From Brachybacterium phenoliresistens (GTDB lineage Bacteria > Actinomycetota > Actinomycetes > Actinomycetales > Dermabacteraceae): a stretch of 64,000 nt of DNA. The position numbers were made by a program, and so were the translations under genes. This document shows positions 1 to 15,486 of this stretch, piece after piece (the first letter of the stretch is position 1; each line of letters starts with the position of its first letter). Below the pieces are notes generated by a model that saw nothing but the letters and a program-made list of their open reading frames with translations, did no database searches and had not been told where the DNA came from. Location of the stretch: positions 477,976 through 541,975 of the forward strand of contig NZ_KK069988.1 of assembly GCF_000576425.1 (NCBI RefSeq), given 5' to 3'.

Positions 1-682
1 TGAAGGCCATGCCGCCGCCGATGAGGATGCGGTCGGCCTTGGTCAGCAGGGTGTCGATGACGCCGAGCTTGTCGGAGACCTTCGAGCCGCCCAGGATCAC
101 CACGAAGGGGCGCTCCGGGGTGTCGGTGACCTTGCGCAGGGCCTCGACCTCGCGGCCGACCAGCTCGCCGGCCGCCGCGGGCAGGAGCTGCGCGAGCTCG
201 TACACGGAGGCCTGCTTGCGGTGGACGACGCCGAAGCCGTCGGAGACGAAGGCGTCGCCCAGCTCGGCGAGCTCGCGCGCGAAGGCGGTGCGCTCAGACT
301 CGTCCTTGGCGGTCTCGCCGGCGTTGAAGCGGAGGTTCTCCAGCACGGCGACGCGGCCGTCCTCCAGCGCGGAGACGACCTCGCGGGCGCTCTCGCCCAC
401 GGTGTCGTTCGCGAAGGCGACCTCCTGGCCCAGCAGCTCGCCGAGGCGGGCCACGACGGGGCGCAGGGAGTAGCGGTCCTCGGGGGCGCCCTTGGGGCGG
501 CCGAGGTGGGAGACGACGACCACGCGGGCGCCGGCGTCGACCAGGCGGGTCAGGGTGGGCAGGGCGGCGCGGATGCGGCCGTCGTCGGTGATGGTCTCGC
601 CGTCGAGGGGGACGTTGAGGTCCGCGCGCACGATCACGCGCTTCCCGCGCAGATCGCCGAGCGATTCGAGGGTCTTCAGCAC
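1..682 (-). CDS. pgk: Phosphoglycerate kinase, 3' part outside window
   Basis: Glycolytic enzyme that converts 1,3-bisphosphoglycerate and ADP to 3-phosphoglycerate and ATP in the cytosol. Translation of the minus strand from a GTG at 682 gives the PGK N-domain: a substrate-binding [10 protein letters not shown] stretch near residue 20, [11 protein letters not shown] near residue 55, a LENLRF-type segment, and the hinge-proximal [10 protein letters not shown] and GGGMAF motifs at the window edge. About 227 of the usual roughly 400 residues are present; the rest lies left of position 1. A GGAAGG ribosome-binding site just upstream supports the GTG start. It follows gap on the same strand, separated by a long hairpin, so it may be co-transcribed with gap and partly uncoupled by that hairpin. 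Confidence 0.97.
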   Translation of the reverse strand, partial: MLKTLESLGDLRGKRVIVRADLNVPLDGETITDDGRIRAALPTLTRLVDAGARVVVVSHLGRPKGAPEDRYSLRPVVARLGELLGQEVAFANDTVGESAREVVSALEDGRVAVLENLRFNAGETAKDESERTAFARELAELGDAFVSDGFGVVHRKQASVYELAQLLPAAAGELVGREVEALRKVTDTPERPFVVILGGSKVSDKLGVIDTLLTKADRILIGGGMAF

Positions 683-713
683 AGAGCTTCCTTCCGGTCG
701 GAGGGGGACGAGC

Positions 714-760
714 GGAGCCCGCCGGTCGCCGACCCTGCAGGGTGGCGTCCGGCGGGCTCC
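714..760 (-). terminator. Long hairpin between gap and pgk
   Basis: A perfect 12-bp outer stem (714-725 with 749-760) encloses a second CGCC/GGCG stem (727-730 with 744-747) and an ACCCT/AGGGT core around 732-743. There is no T-run on either strand. It starts 37 bp beyond the gap stop and ends 31 bp before the pgk start. It could be an intrinsic terminator of the GC-rich actinobacterial type, or an mRNA-stabilising or attenuating element between the two genes. Confidence 0.6.
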
Positions 761-796
761 GTGGCTGTCCGTGTCGTCAGCGCGACGACGGGCGGA

Positions 797-1987
<1,191 letters not shown>

Positions 1988-2965
1988 TCAGGAGGCGTCC
2001 TCGTCGCGGACTCCCGCGTCCGTGCCCGGGATCCCGAGCTCTTCGGCGCGCTTGTCCGCGAGCGCCAGCAGGCGCCGGATGCGCCCGGCGACGGCATCCT
2101 TGGTCATCGGCGGATCGGAGTGGCGGCCCAGCTCCTCCAGGCTCGCCTGGCGGTGCTCGAGGCGCAGCCGGCCGGCCTGCAGGAGGTGGTCGGGGACCTC
2201 GTCCCCGAGGATCTCCAGGGCCCGCTCCACGCGCTGGCCCGCGGCCACGGCGGCGCGCGCGCTGCGGCGGAGGTTGGCGTCGTCGAAGTTCGCCAGGCGG
2301 TGCGCGGTCGCCCGCACCTCCCGCCGGGTGCGGCGGTCCTCCCAGGTGAGGACGGTCTGGTGCGCGCCCATCAGCGTCAGCAGCGCGGAGATCTGGTCGC
2401 CGTCGCGCAGCACCACCCGGTCGATGCCGCGCATCTCGCGCGCCTTGGAGGTCACGCCGAGGCGGCGCGCGGCCCCGACCATCGCCAGCGCCACCTCCGG
2501 TCCCGGGCAGCTGAGCTCGAGGGCCGAGCTGCGGCCGGGCTCGGTCAGCGAGCCCCGGGCGAGGAACGCGCCGCGCCAGGCGGCCTGGGCGTCGGGCAGG
2601 GCGCCGCCGACCACGGCCGGCGGCATGCCGCGCACCGGGCGGCCGCGGGCATCGAGCAGGCCCGTCTGCCGGGCCAGGACCGCGCCGTCGCCGTGGACCC
2701 GCAGCACGTAGCGGGTGGAGCGGCGGATCCCGGAGGCGGCGAGCACCGCGATCTCGCTGGAGTGCCCGTACATGTCCGCGATCGCGGCGCGCAGGCGCCG
2801 GGCGCTGGCGGCATGGTCGAGCTCGGCCTCGACCGCGATCTTCCCGGCGACCAGGTGCAGTCCTCCGGCGAAGCGGAGCATCGCGGCGGCCTCGGCCTTG
2901 CGTGCCGAGGGCCGGGTCACCTCGAGGCGGGCGAGCTCCTCCTTGACGTCACCGGTGAGCGCCAT
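1988..2965 (-). CDS. whiA: Sporulation/cell-division regulator WhiA
   Basis: 325-aa WhiA family protein: an N-terminal part related to LAGLIDADG homing endonucleases (no nuclease activity in this family) and a C-terminal helix-turn-helix (about residues 225-310, with ...[24 protein letters not shown]). In Streptomyces, WhiA controls sporulation and division genes together with WhiB; in non-sporulating actinobacteria it is a conserved nucleoid-linked regulator. The start [16 protein letters not shown] matches the family N-terminus and has GGAGGA upstream. It overlaps the 3' end of yvcK by 17 bp, so the two are translationally coupled in the uvrC-rapZ-yvcK-whiA cluster. Confidence 0.96.
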   Translation of the reverse strand: MALTGDVKEELARLEVTRPSARKAEAAAMLRFAGGLHLVAGKIAVEAELDHAASARRLRAAIADMYGHSSEIAVLAASGIRRSTRYVLRVHGDGAVLARQTGLLDARGRPVRGMPPAVVGGALPDAQAAWRGAFLARGSLTEPGRSSALELSCPGPEVALAMVGAARRLGVTSKAREMRGIDRVVLRDGDQISALLTLMGAHQTVLTWEDRRTRREVRATAHRLANFDDANLRRSARAAVAAGQRVERALEILGDEVPDHLLQAGRLRLEHRQASLEELGRHSDPPMTKDAVAGRIRRLLALADKRAEELGIPGTDAGVRDEDAS

Positions 2966-4016
2966 CGCGGGGATCCTCCATCTGCAGGGGCGGGGTGGGG
3001 GCCTGGTCGTCCACGTCGCCGTAGGCGCCGTCGAACAGGTCACGGTACGCCGCGGCCAGGCGGATCGGGTCATGCACGGCGACCCCGGTGCGCACGCTCA
3101 CCTGCCGCAGCAGGGTGCGGATGCCATGGCGGTCGGCCAGATCGGCGAGCTCCGAGGCGTCCTCGAGGGCGGTCGGATCGGCCACCAGCGCATCGAAGCG
3201 GATGCCGGGCTCGCGCTCGAAGAGCTCCTCGAGCAGGTCCCGGCTGGAGCGGCCCTCGGTCTCCTGCGTCCCGGCGCTGAGGTTCATCGTCACGCAGCGC
3301 CGGGCGCTGGTGGTGCGGATCGCCTCGGCGATCTCGGGGATCATCAGGTGCGGCAGCACGGAGGTGTACCAGGAGCCGGGGCCGATGATCACCCAGTCGG
3401 CCCGATGGATCGCCTCGATGACCTGCTCGGGGACCCGCGGGGTGGCCGGCAGCAGGCGCACCTCCTGGACGCGGCCGTCGGCCTTGGCGACCTGGGCCTG
3501 CCCGCGCACCAGGCGCATCGTCCCGGAGGCGTCGAGCACATCGGCCTCGATGTCCAGCGGCTCCAGGGCCATCGGCAGCACGCGCCCGCGGGCGCCCAGC
3601 AGCTCGCCCATCTGGTCGAGCGCGGCGATGGGGTCCTCGAGGATCTGCCACAGGGCGACGATCAGGAGGTTCCCAAGGGCGTGCCCGTCCAGCTCGCCCG
3701 TGGTCGAGAAGCGGTGCTGGATCACGTCGCGCCAGATCGAGCCCCAGTCGGAGTCCTCGCACAGCGCGGCGAGGGCCATCCGCAGGTCCCCCGGCGGCAG
3801 CACCGGCAGCTCCGTCCGGATCCGGCCGGAGGAGCCGCCGTTGTCGGCGACGGTCACCACGGCGGTGATGTCCTCGACCAGCAGGCGCAGGCTGCGCAGG
3901 TTCGCCGCGAGGCCGTGCCCGCCGCCGAGCGCCACCACCCGCATGCCGGTGGAGGGGTTGCCGATCCGCGCGCGCCCGCGTCGCCGGGGCGTCCCCGGCC
4001 GCGCCGCGGGGCTCAT
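2949..4016 (-). CDS. yvcK: YvcK/CofD-like protein (gluconeogenesis factor)
   Basis: 355-aa YvcK/CofD-like protein that binds UDP-sugars. The family is needed for growth on gluconeogenic carbon sources and for cell-wall homeostasis, as with Bacillus YvcK and mycobacterial CuvA. Visible motifs are [18 protein letters not shown] near residue 30, [14 protein letters not shown] near residue 60, [10 protein letters not shown], and [15 protein letters not shown] near residue 220. The 5' end overlaps the rapZ stop in an ATGA arrangement and the 3' end overlaps whiA by 17 bp. This three-gene linkage is conserved across Firmicutes and Actinobacteria. Confidence 0.95.
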   Translation of the reverse strand: MSPAARPGTPRRRGRARIGNPSTGMRVVALGGGHGLAANLRSLRLLVEDITAVVTVADNGGSSGRIRTELPVLPPGDLRMALAALCEDSDWGSIWRDVIQHRFSTTGELDGHALGNLLIVALWQILEDPIAALDQMGELLGARGRVLPMALEPLDIEADVLDASGTMRLVRGQAQVAKADGRVQEVRLLPATPRVPEQVIEAIHRADWVIIGPGSWYTSVLPHLMIPEIAEAIRTTSARRCVTMNLSAGTQETEGRSSRDLLEELFEREPGIRFDALVADPTALEDASELADLADRHGIRTLLRQVSVRTGVAVHDPIRLAAAYRDLFDGAYGDVDDQAPTPPLQMEDPRDGAHR

Positions 4017-4912
4017 TCGCGCCCCAGGTCGCGGTGACGGACCCGGACGGCATGACCGCTCTGGCGCAGGCCGTCGGCGATGTGCTCGGCCATCGCCACG
4101 GAGCGGTGCTTGCCGCCGGTGCAGCCGATCGCCAGGGTCGTGAAGTGCTTGTTCTCGCCGGTGTACCCGCGCAGGACCGGCGCGATCATGTCGAGATAGC
4201 GCTCGGCGAACTCGCGGGCGTTGGCGTTCTCCAGCACGAACTCGGCGACCTCCGGGTCCGTGCCCCGCTTCGCGCGCAGCCCCTCGACCCAGTATGGGTT
4301 GGGGATGAAGCGCACGTCGCTGACATGGTCGGCCTCGATGGGGATGCCGTACTTGAACCCGAAGGAGACCACGTTGACCGTCAGCGACTGCTCCTCGAAG
4401 GAGCCGAAGCTGGTGCGCATCTTCATCGTCAGCTGGTGGACGTTCATGCCGCTGGTGTCGATGACGACGTCGGCCAGGCGGCGGTAGGGGGCGAGCATCT
4501 CCCGCTCGCGGCGGATCCCCTCGAGCACGCCCTCGTCGCCCTGCAGCGGGTGGGGGCGGCGCACCGAGTCGAAGCGCCGCACCAGCACGTCCTCCTTGGC
4601 GGTGAGGAACACCAGGCGCGGGCGCAGCTCGGCGCGGCGGAGGGTCTGGACCACCTCGGACAGCTCGGAGAAGAAGGGGCCGGAGCGCGGATCCACGACC
4701 ACGGCGAAGCGGGTGTCCCGCCCCTCGGCCTGGGCCTGCAGCTCGTACAGCGTCCCGATCAGCTGGGGGGCGATGTTGTAGACGACGTACCAGCCCAGGT
4801 CCTCGAGGGCATGGGCGGCGGTCTCGCGGCCCGAGCCCGCGAGCCCCGTGATGATGACGATCTCCCCCGGACCTCCGGCAGGCTGCGCCTGCTGACCGGA
4901 TGAACTGGTCAC
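4013..4912 (-). CDS. rapZ: RapZ/YvcJ-family nucleotide-binding protein
   Basis: 299-aa P-loop protein of the RapZ (YvcJ) family. In E. coli, RapZ is an RNA adaptor controlling GlmS levels; the actinobacterial role is not well defined. The Walker A region reads GLAGSGRET, with Arg in place of the usual Lys, a family trait. The C-terminal domain carries the signature GCTGGKHRSVAMAEHI. The GTG at 4912, preceded by GAAGGAGAGCAC, is chosen because the frame is open far upstream through uvrC and uvrA. It lies 23 bp after uvrC and overlaps yvcK by 4 bp. Confidence 0.95.
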   Translation of the reverse strand: MTSSSGQQAQPAGGPGEIVIITGLAGSGRETAAHALEDLGWYVVYNIAPQLIGTLYELQAQAEGRDTRFAVVVDPRSGPFFSELSEVVQTLRRAELRPRLVFLTAKEDVLVRRFDSVRRPHPLQGDEGVLEGIRREREMLAPYRRLADVVIDTSGMNVHQLTMKMRTSFGSFEEQSLTVNVVSFGFKYGIPIEADHVSDVRFIPNPYWVEGLRAKRGTDPEVAEFVLENANAREFAERYLDMIAPVLRGYTGENKHFTTLAIGCTGGKHRSVAMAEHIADGLRQSGHAVRVRHRDLGRE

Positions 4913-4935
4913 GTGCTCTCCTTCCGCGGGCCCGC

Positions 4936-6828
<1,893 letters not shown>

Positions 6829-6831
6829 GGA

Positions 6832-9699
<2,868 letters not shown>

Positions 9700-9705
9700 C
9701 GGTCC

Positions 9706-9711
9706 ATCGTA
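9706..9711 (-). promoter_or_regulatory. uvrA -10 element, leaderless start
   Basis: The minus strand reads TACGAT, then six bases (GGACCG), then the GTG start of uvrA. The consensus TANNNT -10 followed by 6-7 bases places the transcription start on the start codon. No convincing -35 was seen. This is inference from spacing only. Confidence 0.55.
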
Positions 9712-9743
9712 GTGGCCGGATCCGACACGTGGTCGGGCCGGGG

Positions 9744-9769
9744 GTGTCCGAGCGGACACATCCTGTCCG
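9744..9769. promoter_or_regulatory. Three alternating TGTCCG/CGGACA half-sites (putative operator)
   Basis: The divergent uvrA/MBL intergenic region holds GTGTCCG (9744-9750), then after 2 bp CGGACAC (9753-9759), a perfect 7-bp inverted repeat. A third half-site TGTCCG (9764-9769) pairs with the middle one. The array lies just upstream of the MBL -10 and could bind a dimeric repressor or activator. It does not match the actinobacterial LexA box (GAAC-N4-GTTC). Confidence 0.45.
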
Positions 9770-9773
9770 CGAA

Positions 9774-9779
9774 TATGCT
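9774..9779 (+). promoter_or_regulatory. -10 element of the MBL gene, leaderless start
   Basis: TATGCT is followed by six bases (CGGGGC) and then the ATG at 9786, with no ribosome-binding site between. This spacing is what a leaderless transcript shows. The TGTCCG half-site array sits where a -35 region would be. Confidence 0.6.
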
Positions 9780-9785
9780 CGGGGC

Positions 9786-10466
9786 ATGACCTCCCAGGAC
9801 TCGTACACCCCGCACGTCGAGGTCGGGGGACCCGCCGCCATGCGCGTGCTGTCCACCCTGATCATCCGCAAGGCCGCCGTCGGGCCGATGGACAACAACG
9901 CCTACCTGCTCAGCTGCCGGGTCTCCGGGGCGCAGCTGCTGATCGATGCGGCCGCCGATGCCCCGCGCCTGCTGCAGCTGGTGCGCGAGGGATCCCCCAC
10001 CTCCCGCCTGGACACCATCGTGACCACCCACCAGCACCACGACCACTGGGGCGCTCTCGCCCAGGTCGAGGCGGCGACCGGCGCGGTCACGGCCGCCGGC
10101 GCCGAGGACATGGACGGGATCCCCGTGGCCACCGCGGAGCCGCTGCGCCAGGGGGACACGATCCGCGTCGGGGTGCACGACCTCGAGGTGATCGTGCTGC
10201 GGGGGCACACGCCGGGCTCGGTCGCCCTGCTGTGGCGCGGGGGCGCCGAGGGCGACCATCTCTTCACGGGGGACACGCTCTTCCCCGGCGGGGTCGGGGC
10301 CACGCAGAGCGACCCGGAGCGGTTCCGGCTCCTCCTGGGCGACGTGCGCGAGCGCATCTTCGACCGCCTGGGCGACGGGACCTGGGTCTACCCCGGGCAC
10401 GGCGACGACACCACCCTCGGCGCCGAGCGCCCGCACCTGGACGAATGGGCCGAGCGGGGCTGGTGA
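9786..10466 (+). CDS. MBL-fold metallo-hydrolase (glyoxalase II-like)
   Basis: 226-aa single-domain metallo-beta-lactamase-fold hydrolase. The metal-binding motif THQHHDHWG is near residue 81, followed by [23 protein letters not shown] and the last ligand in YPGHGDD near residue 203. The layout is that of glyoxalase II-like/YcbL proteins, which hydrolyse thioesters such as S-lactoylglutathione analogues; the real substrate is unknown. The ATG at 9786 is preferred over upstream in-frame codons because of the TATGCT -10 six bases before it. An MBL gene between uvrB and uvrA is also found in Mycobacterium (Rv1637c), so the linkage is old. It converges on uvrB with 3 bp between stop codons. Confidence 0.88.
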   Translation: MTSQDSYTPHVEVGGPAAMRVLSTLIIRKAAVGPMDNNAYLLSCRVSGAQLLIDAAADAPRLLQLVREGSPTSRLDTIVTTHQHHDHWGALAQVEAATGAVTAAGAEDMDGIPVATAEPLRQGDTIRVGVHDLEVIVLRGHTPGSVALLWRGGAEGDHLFTGDTLFPGGVGATQSDPERFRLLLGDVRERIFDRLGDGTWVYPGHGDDTTLGAERPHLDEWAERGW

Positions 10467-10469
10467 TCC

Positions 10470-12575
<2,106 letters not shown>

Positions 12576-12581
12576 GGGACG

Positions 12582-12587
12582 AGCCTA
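12582..12587 (-). promoter_or_regulatory. uvrB -10 element, leaderless start
   Basis: The minus strand reads TAGGCT, six bases CGTCCC, then the uvrB ATG, with no ribosome-binding site. A CGGACA/TGTCCG half-site like those beside uvrA lies a little upstream (12598-12603). Confidence 0.55.
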
Positions 12588-12644
12588 CGACCCGAGGCGG
12601 ACAGGAGGTGACCTCTGTGGCGCGGCACGCAGGGTCCGGCGCCC

Positions 12645-12777
12645 GGATCGCGCGGGGAGCGGCGCGCCGGGCCGGGGATCGCGCGGGGTCCAGGACCGCG
12701 CAGCGTCAGGGGCCGCGCAGCGTCGGGGATCGCGCAGCGTCGGGGATCGCGCGGGGTCAGGGATCGCGCGGGGTCAG
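12645..12777. repeat. 17-bp tandem repeat (minisatellite) upstream of uvrB
   Basis: Six contiguous 17-bp units occupy 12676-12777, typified by GGATCGCGCGGGGTCAG; units 5 and 6 are identical and the others differ at one to four positions. A further degenerate copy lies at 12645-12661, separated by 14 bp. The array runs from within the uvrB upstream region into the stop codon of the neighbouring nitronate monooxygenase-like gene. The unit has no internal dyad and no spacers, so it is not a CRISPR. Confidence 0.9.
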
Positions 12778-13823
12778 GGAGCCAGGCGGCCGATGATCTC
12801 CGCGGCGGTGCCCGGGCGGGCCGCGGCGTGGCCGGTGCCGGCCCACAGGTTCAGCCGCCCGGCGTCCTCCCCCGCGGCGGCGCGCAGCGGCGCGGTCATG
12901 CGATGGACATGGGGATAGGCCGTGATCTCGTGGGGCCCCAGCTCGTCGATGGTGCGGCTGCGGATCGCCCGCGCCGGCCGCCCGCTGTACACCCGCGTGA
13001 CCACGGTGGGGGCGTCGCCGCCCAGGGCGCGCCGATGCGCGGGCCGGGTGCCGGCCTCCTCCGCCGCCAGCAGCAGCGTCCCGATCTGCACCGCGTCGGC
13101 CCCGAGGGCGAGCAGCTCCCGCACGTGCGTGCGCGAGGCGACGCCGCCGGCGGCCACCAGCGACGGGGCATCGGCCGCGGAGCCCACGAGGGCACGGACC
13201 TCGGCGAGCAGCCCGGGCAGCGGGAGCTGCGGCGGCGGGGCGTCCGCGCGGAAGGTGCTGCGGTGGCCCCCGGCCTCGGGGCCCTGGACGACGAGCACCT
13301 CCGGCGCGAGCGCGAGCACGCTGCGGGCATCGGCGGCGCTGGTCACCGTGACGCCGAGCTCGACGCCGGCGGCATGCACCCGCCGGGCCTGCGCCGGCGA
13401 GGGCGGACCGAAGGTCGTGGTCAGCAGGTCGATCCCGCGCCCGGGGGCGTCCAGCGCCGCGGAGAGGACCTCCTCGACCTCGCGCGCCTCGACCTCCGGG
13501 TCGACCACGACGGGCCGCGGCGCCGGCCGGCCGACCTCCCGCGCCCACGGGGCGAGGACCTCTCCGTAGCGCGCCAGCGCGGCGGGATCGGGACGATGGG
13601 TCTCGGCCATGAAGACGTTCACGCTCAGCGGGCCGCCGGTCAGCTCCCGGGCGGCCGCGATCTGCGCGCGCACCTCCGCCGCGGTGCGGTATCCCGCGGC
13701 CAGGCTCCCCAGTCCCCCGGCCTCGGTGACGGCGGCGGCCAGGCCCGGGGTGCTGGGACCCCCGGCCATCGGCGCTCCCACGAGGGGCAGGCGCAGGGCG
13801 TCCAGGACGGCGCTCGCGCTCAT
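12774..13823 (-). CDS. Nitronate monooxygenase-like FMN enzyme
   Basis: 349-aa TIM-barrel flavoprotein of the nitronate monooxygenase (2-nitropropane dioxygenase) family, which oxidises alkyl nitronates using FMN and oxygen; related FMN enzymes act in fatty acid metabolism. It starts with ALRLPLVGAPMAGGPSTPGLAAAV, typical of the family. Other family features are the FMN phosphate-binding VAAGGVASRTHVRELLALGADAVQIGT (two segments near residues 245-275) and VVQGPEAGGHRS near residue 185, which contains the catalytic-type His. The start overlaps the coaE stop by 4 bp (ATGA), so the two are coupled. Its stop codon is embedded in the 17-bp tandem repeat. Confidence 0.85.
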   Translation of the reverse strand: MSASAVLDALRLPLVGAPMAGGPSTPGLAAAVTEAGGLGSLAAGYRTAAEVRAQIAAARELTGGPLSVNVFMAETHRPDPAALARYGEVLAPWAREVGRPAPRPVVVDPEVEAREVEEVLSAALDAPGRGIDLLTTTFGPPSPAQARRVHAAGVELGVTVTSAADARSVLALAPEVLVVQGPEAGGHRSTFRADAPPPQLPLPGLLAEVRALVGSAADAPSLVAAGGVASRTHVRELLALGADAVQIGTLLLAAEEAGTRPAHRRALGGDAPTVVTRVYSGRPARAIRSRTIDELGPHEITAYPHVHRMTAPLRAAAGEDAGRLNLWAGTGHAAARPGTAAEIIGRLAP

Positions 13824-14530
13824 CGGGACTGCCCGGCGGCGGTCTCGCGGACGGCCGCGGTCGGCGCCGCAGGCCGGGCGGGCGGCGGGGAGGCCGCGGC
13901 GCCGAGCTCGGCGCGCAGGGCGGCCAGCAGGGTTAGGGAGCGTGCGCGCAGGGCCTCCAGGCCCTGCCCGTTCATGATCAGCCGATCGGCACGGCGGATC
14001 CGTTCGAGGTCGCCGACCTGGGCGCCCATCACGGACTCGGTGTAGCTGCGGGGCCGCCCCCGCCCCTCCTCGATGCGGCGCAGCCGCTGCTCGCGCGGGG
14101 CGATCACCGCGACCACGCACCGGTACCGTCCGTCGTCGTGGCCCTTCTCCAGCAGCAGCGGGCTGTCGTGGACGACCATCCGCTCCCCCGCCGCGACGGC
14201 CGCCGCCTCCTCGTCCGCGATCGCGGCGTCCACGCGGGACAGGACGATCCGCTCCAGGTCGGCGCGGGCCGCGGCATCGGAGAACACCAGGCGGGCCAGC
14301 GCCTCCCGGTCGGCGGTGCCGGCATCGCTGCGGTACTGCTCCCCGAACCGGGCGATCGCCTCCTCCAGGCCCTCCCCGGGCCGGTCCAGCACGGCCCGGG
14401 AATGGGCGTCGAGGTCGATCACCCGGACCCCCTCCTCGCGCCAGATCTCCGCGACGGTGGACTTGCCCGCACCGATGCCGCCGGTGAGTCCGATGCGCAC
14501 GAGGGTGGATCCCGTCACGGAGCGTTCCAT
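13820..14530 (-). CDS. coaE: Dephospho-CoA kinase
   Basis: 236-aa enzyme for the last step of coenzyme A synthesis, phosphorylation of the ribose 3'-OH of dephospho-CoA. The P-loop GLTGGIGAGKSTVAEIW lies near residue 14 and is followed by VIDLDAHSRAVL. Further conserved segments are VVHDSPLLLEKG and VVAVIAPREQRLRRIEEGRGRP in the lid region. Start choices are ATG 14548, ATG 14530 and GTG 14500. ATG 14530 is preferred because a TAGACT -10 ends 7 bp upstream (leaderless). The C-terminal Ala/Pro-rich tail of about 30 residues exceeds the E. coli enzyme. Divergent from the TRIC gene. Confidence 0.95.
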   Translation of the reverse strand: MERSVTGSTLVRIGLTGGIGAGKSTVAEIWREEGVRVIDLDAHSRAVLDRPGEGLEEAIARFGEQYRSDAGTADREALARLVFSDAAARADLERIVLSRVDAAIADEEAAAVAAGERMVVHDSPLLLEKGHDDGRYRCVVAVIAPREQRLRRIEEGRGRPRSYTESVMGAQVGDLERIRRADRLIMNGQGLEALRARSLTLLAALRAELGAAASPPPARPAAPTAAVRETAAGQSR

Positions 14531-14537
14531 ACCTGTC

Positions 14538-14543
14538 AGTCTA
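14538..14543 (-). promoter_or_regulatory. coaE -10 element
   Basis: The minus strand reads TAGACT followed by seven bases and the ATG at 14530, with no ribosome-binding site. It supports a leaderless transcript and that start codon. Confidence 0.45.
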
Positions 14544-14571
14544 GGCATGGGCTCGCCTATCGTGGCCTGCT

Positions 14572-15399
14572 GTGACCCCTGTGCAGCTGCTCGCCTCCAA
14601 CGACCTCCTGCGCGCCTTGGACCTGGTGGGCGTGGTCGTCATGGGCATCACCGGCGGCTCGATCGCGCGGGGGCTGCGCTTCGATCCGGTCGGCTTCGCC
14701 GCCATCGGCATCGTCTCCGGGCTCGGCGGTGGGATCCTCCGCGACGTGATGCTGGACCAGGGGGTGCCGGCCGCCTTCGGCGGGCCCTGGTACCTGGTGT
14801 GCGCGCTCGCCGGCGCGGGCTTCTCCTTCCTGGTCGCCGCGGACGGCACCGCCTGGCGCCGGCTCATGGTGGGGCTGGATGCGACGGCCCTGGGGCTGTG
14901 GGCGGCCACCGGCACCCTGAAGTCCCTCGCCGCAGGCCTGGACGTGCTGGCCGCGATCCTGCTGGGGATCGTCTCCGCCGTGGGCGGGGGCGCGATCCGC
15001 GACCTCCTGGTGGGGCGGATCCCGGTGATCTTCGGGGGCGGGCCGCTGTACGCCACCAGCGCCCTGGTCACCGCGACCGGCGCCGTCCTGGTGCAGGCCC
15101 TGCACCTGCCGGGCGCCCTGGTCCTGGTCGCCGTGGTGCTCGGGACCAGCCTCGCGATCCTGTCGCAGTGGCGCAGCTGGGGCCTGCCCAGCCATCAGGA
15201 CTGGCAGGTCACCCTCTCGGCGAGCCAGATGCGCACGATGGTGCGCCGCGTGCGCCGCAGCGAGCGGCGCCGCGTGGCCCGCGAGACCGGCGCCATCCCC
15301 GTGCTCCCGCCCGATGCGGCCGACGGCCATCTGGTCGCCGAGGACCTCGGCTCCGCCGCCTCCGCCGCCAGCCCCCGCTCCCCCGGCTCCCCGGCCTGA
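14572..15399 (+). CDS. TRIC/UPF0126-type cation channel
   Basis: 275-aa membrane protein of the bacterial trimeric intracellular cation (TRIC, UPF0126) channel family, which conducts monovalent cations. It has a pseudo-repeat of two three-helix units, each with the glycine-rich kinked motif (SGLGGGILRDVML near residue 54 and SAVGGGAIRDLLVG near residue 140). Seven hydrophobic segments span about residues 13-205. The last 70 residues are a charged, then Ala/Pro-rich cytoplasmic tail, longer than in simple homologues. Starts at a GTG; a TATCGT -10-like hexamer lies 8 bp upstream. It converges on aroD. Confidence 0.88.
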   Translation: MTPVQLLASNDLLRALDLVGVVVMGITGGSIARGLRFDPVGFAAIGIVSGLGGGILRDVMLDQGVPAAFGGPWYLVCALAGAGFSFLVAADGTAWRRLMVGLDATALGLWAATGTLKSLAAGLDVLAAILLGIVSAVGGGAIRDLLVGRIPVIFGGGPLYATSALVTATGAVLVQALHLPGALVLVAVVLGTSLAILSQWRSWGLPSHQDWQVTLSASQMRTMVRRVRRSERRRVARETGAIPVLPPDAADGHLVAEDLGSAASAASPRSPGSPA

Positions 15400-15407
15400 G
15401 CGGCGCT

Positions 15408-15424
15408 CCCGCCGCGGAGGCGGG
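15408..15424. terminator. Hairpin between convergent TRIC gene and aroD
   Basis: CCCGCC (15408-15413), a 5-nt loop, and GGCGGG (15419-15424) form a hairpin 8 bp after the TRIC stop. More GC-rich dyads follow up to about 15480. No T-run. Plausible bidirectional terminator region of the 87-bp convergent gap. Confidence 0.4.
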
Positions 15425-15486
15425 GGCCCCGGACCGGGCCGTCAGGAGCCGTCCGCGGGACAGACCGCGCCGGGTCCGGGATCAGG

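Noticed and set aside
9700..9785. LexA (SOS) box upstream of uvrA
   Set aside because: No GAAC-N4-GTTC match. CGAATATGCTCG at 9770-9781 looks partly similar but fails both half-sites.
12645..12777. CRISPR array
   Set aside because: The 17-bp units are contiguous without spacers, are imperfect, and no cas gene is nearby.
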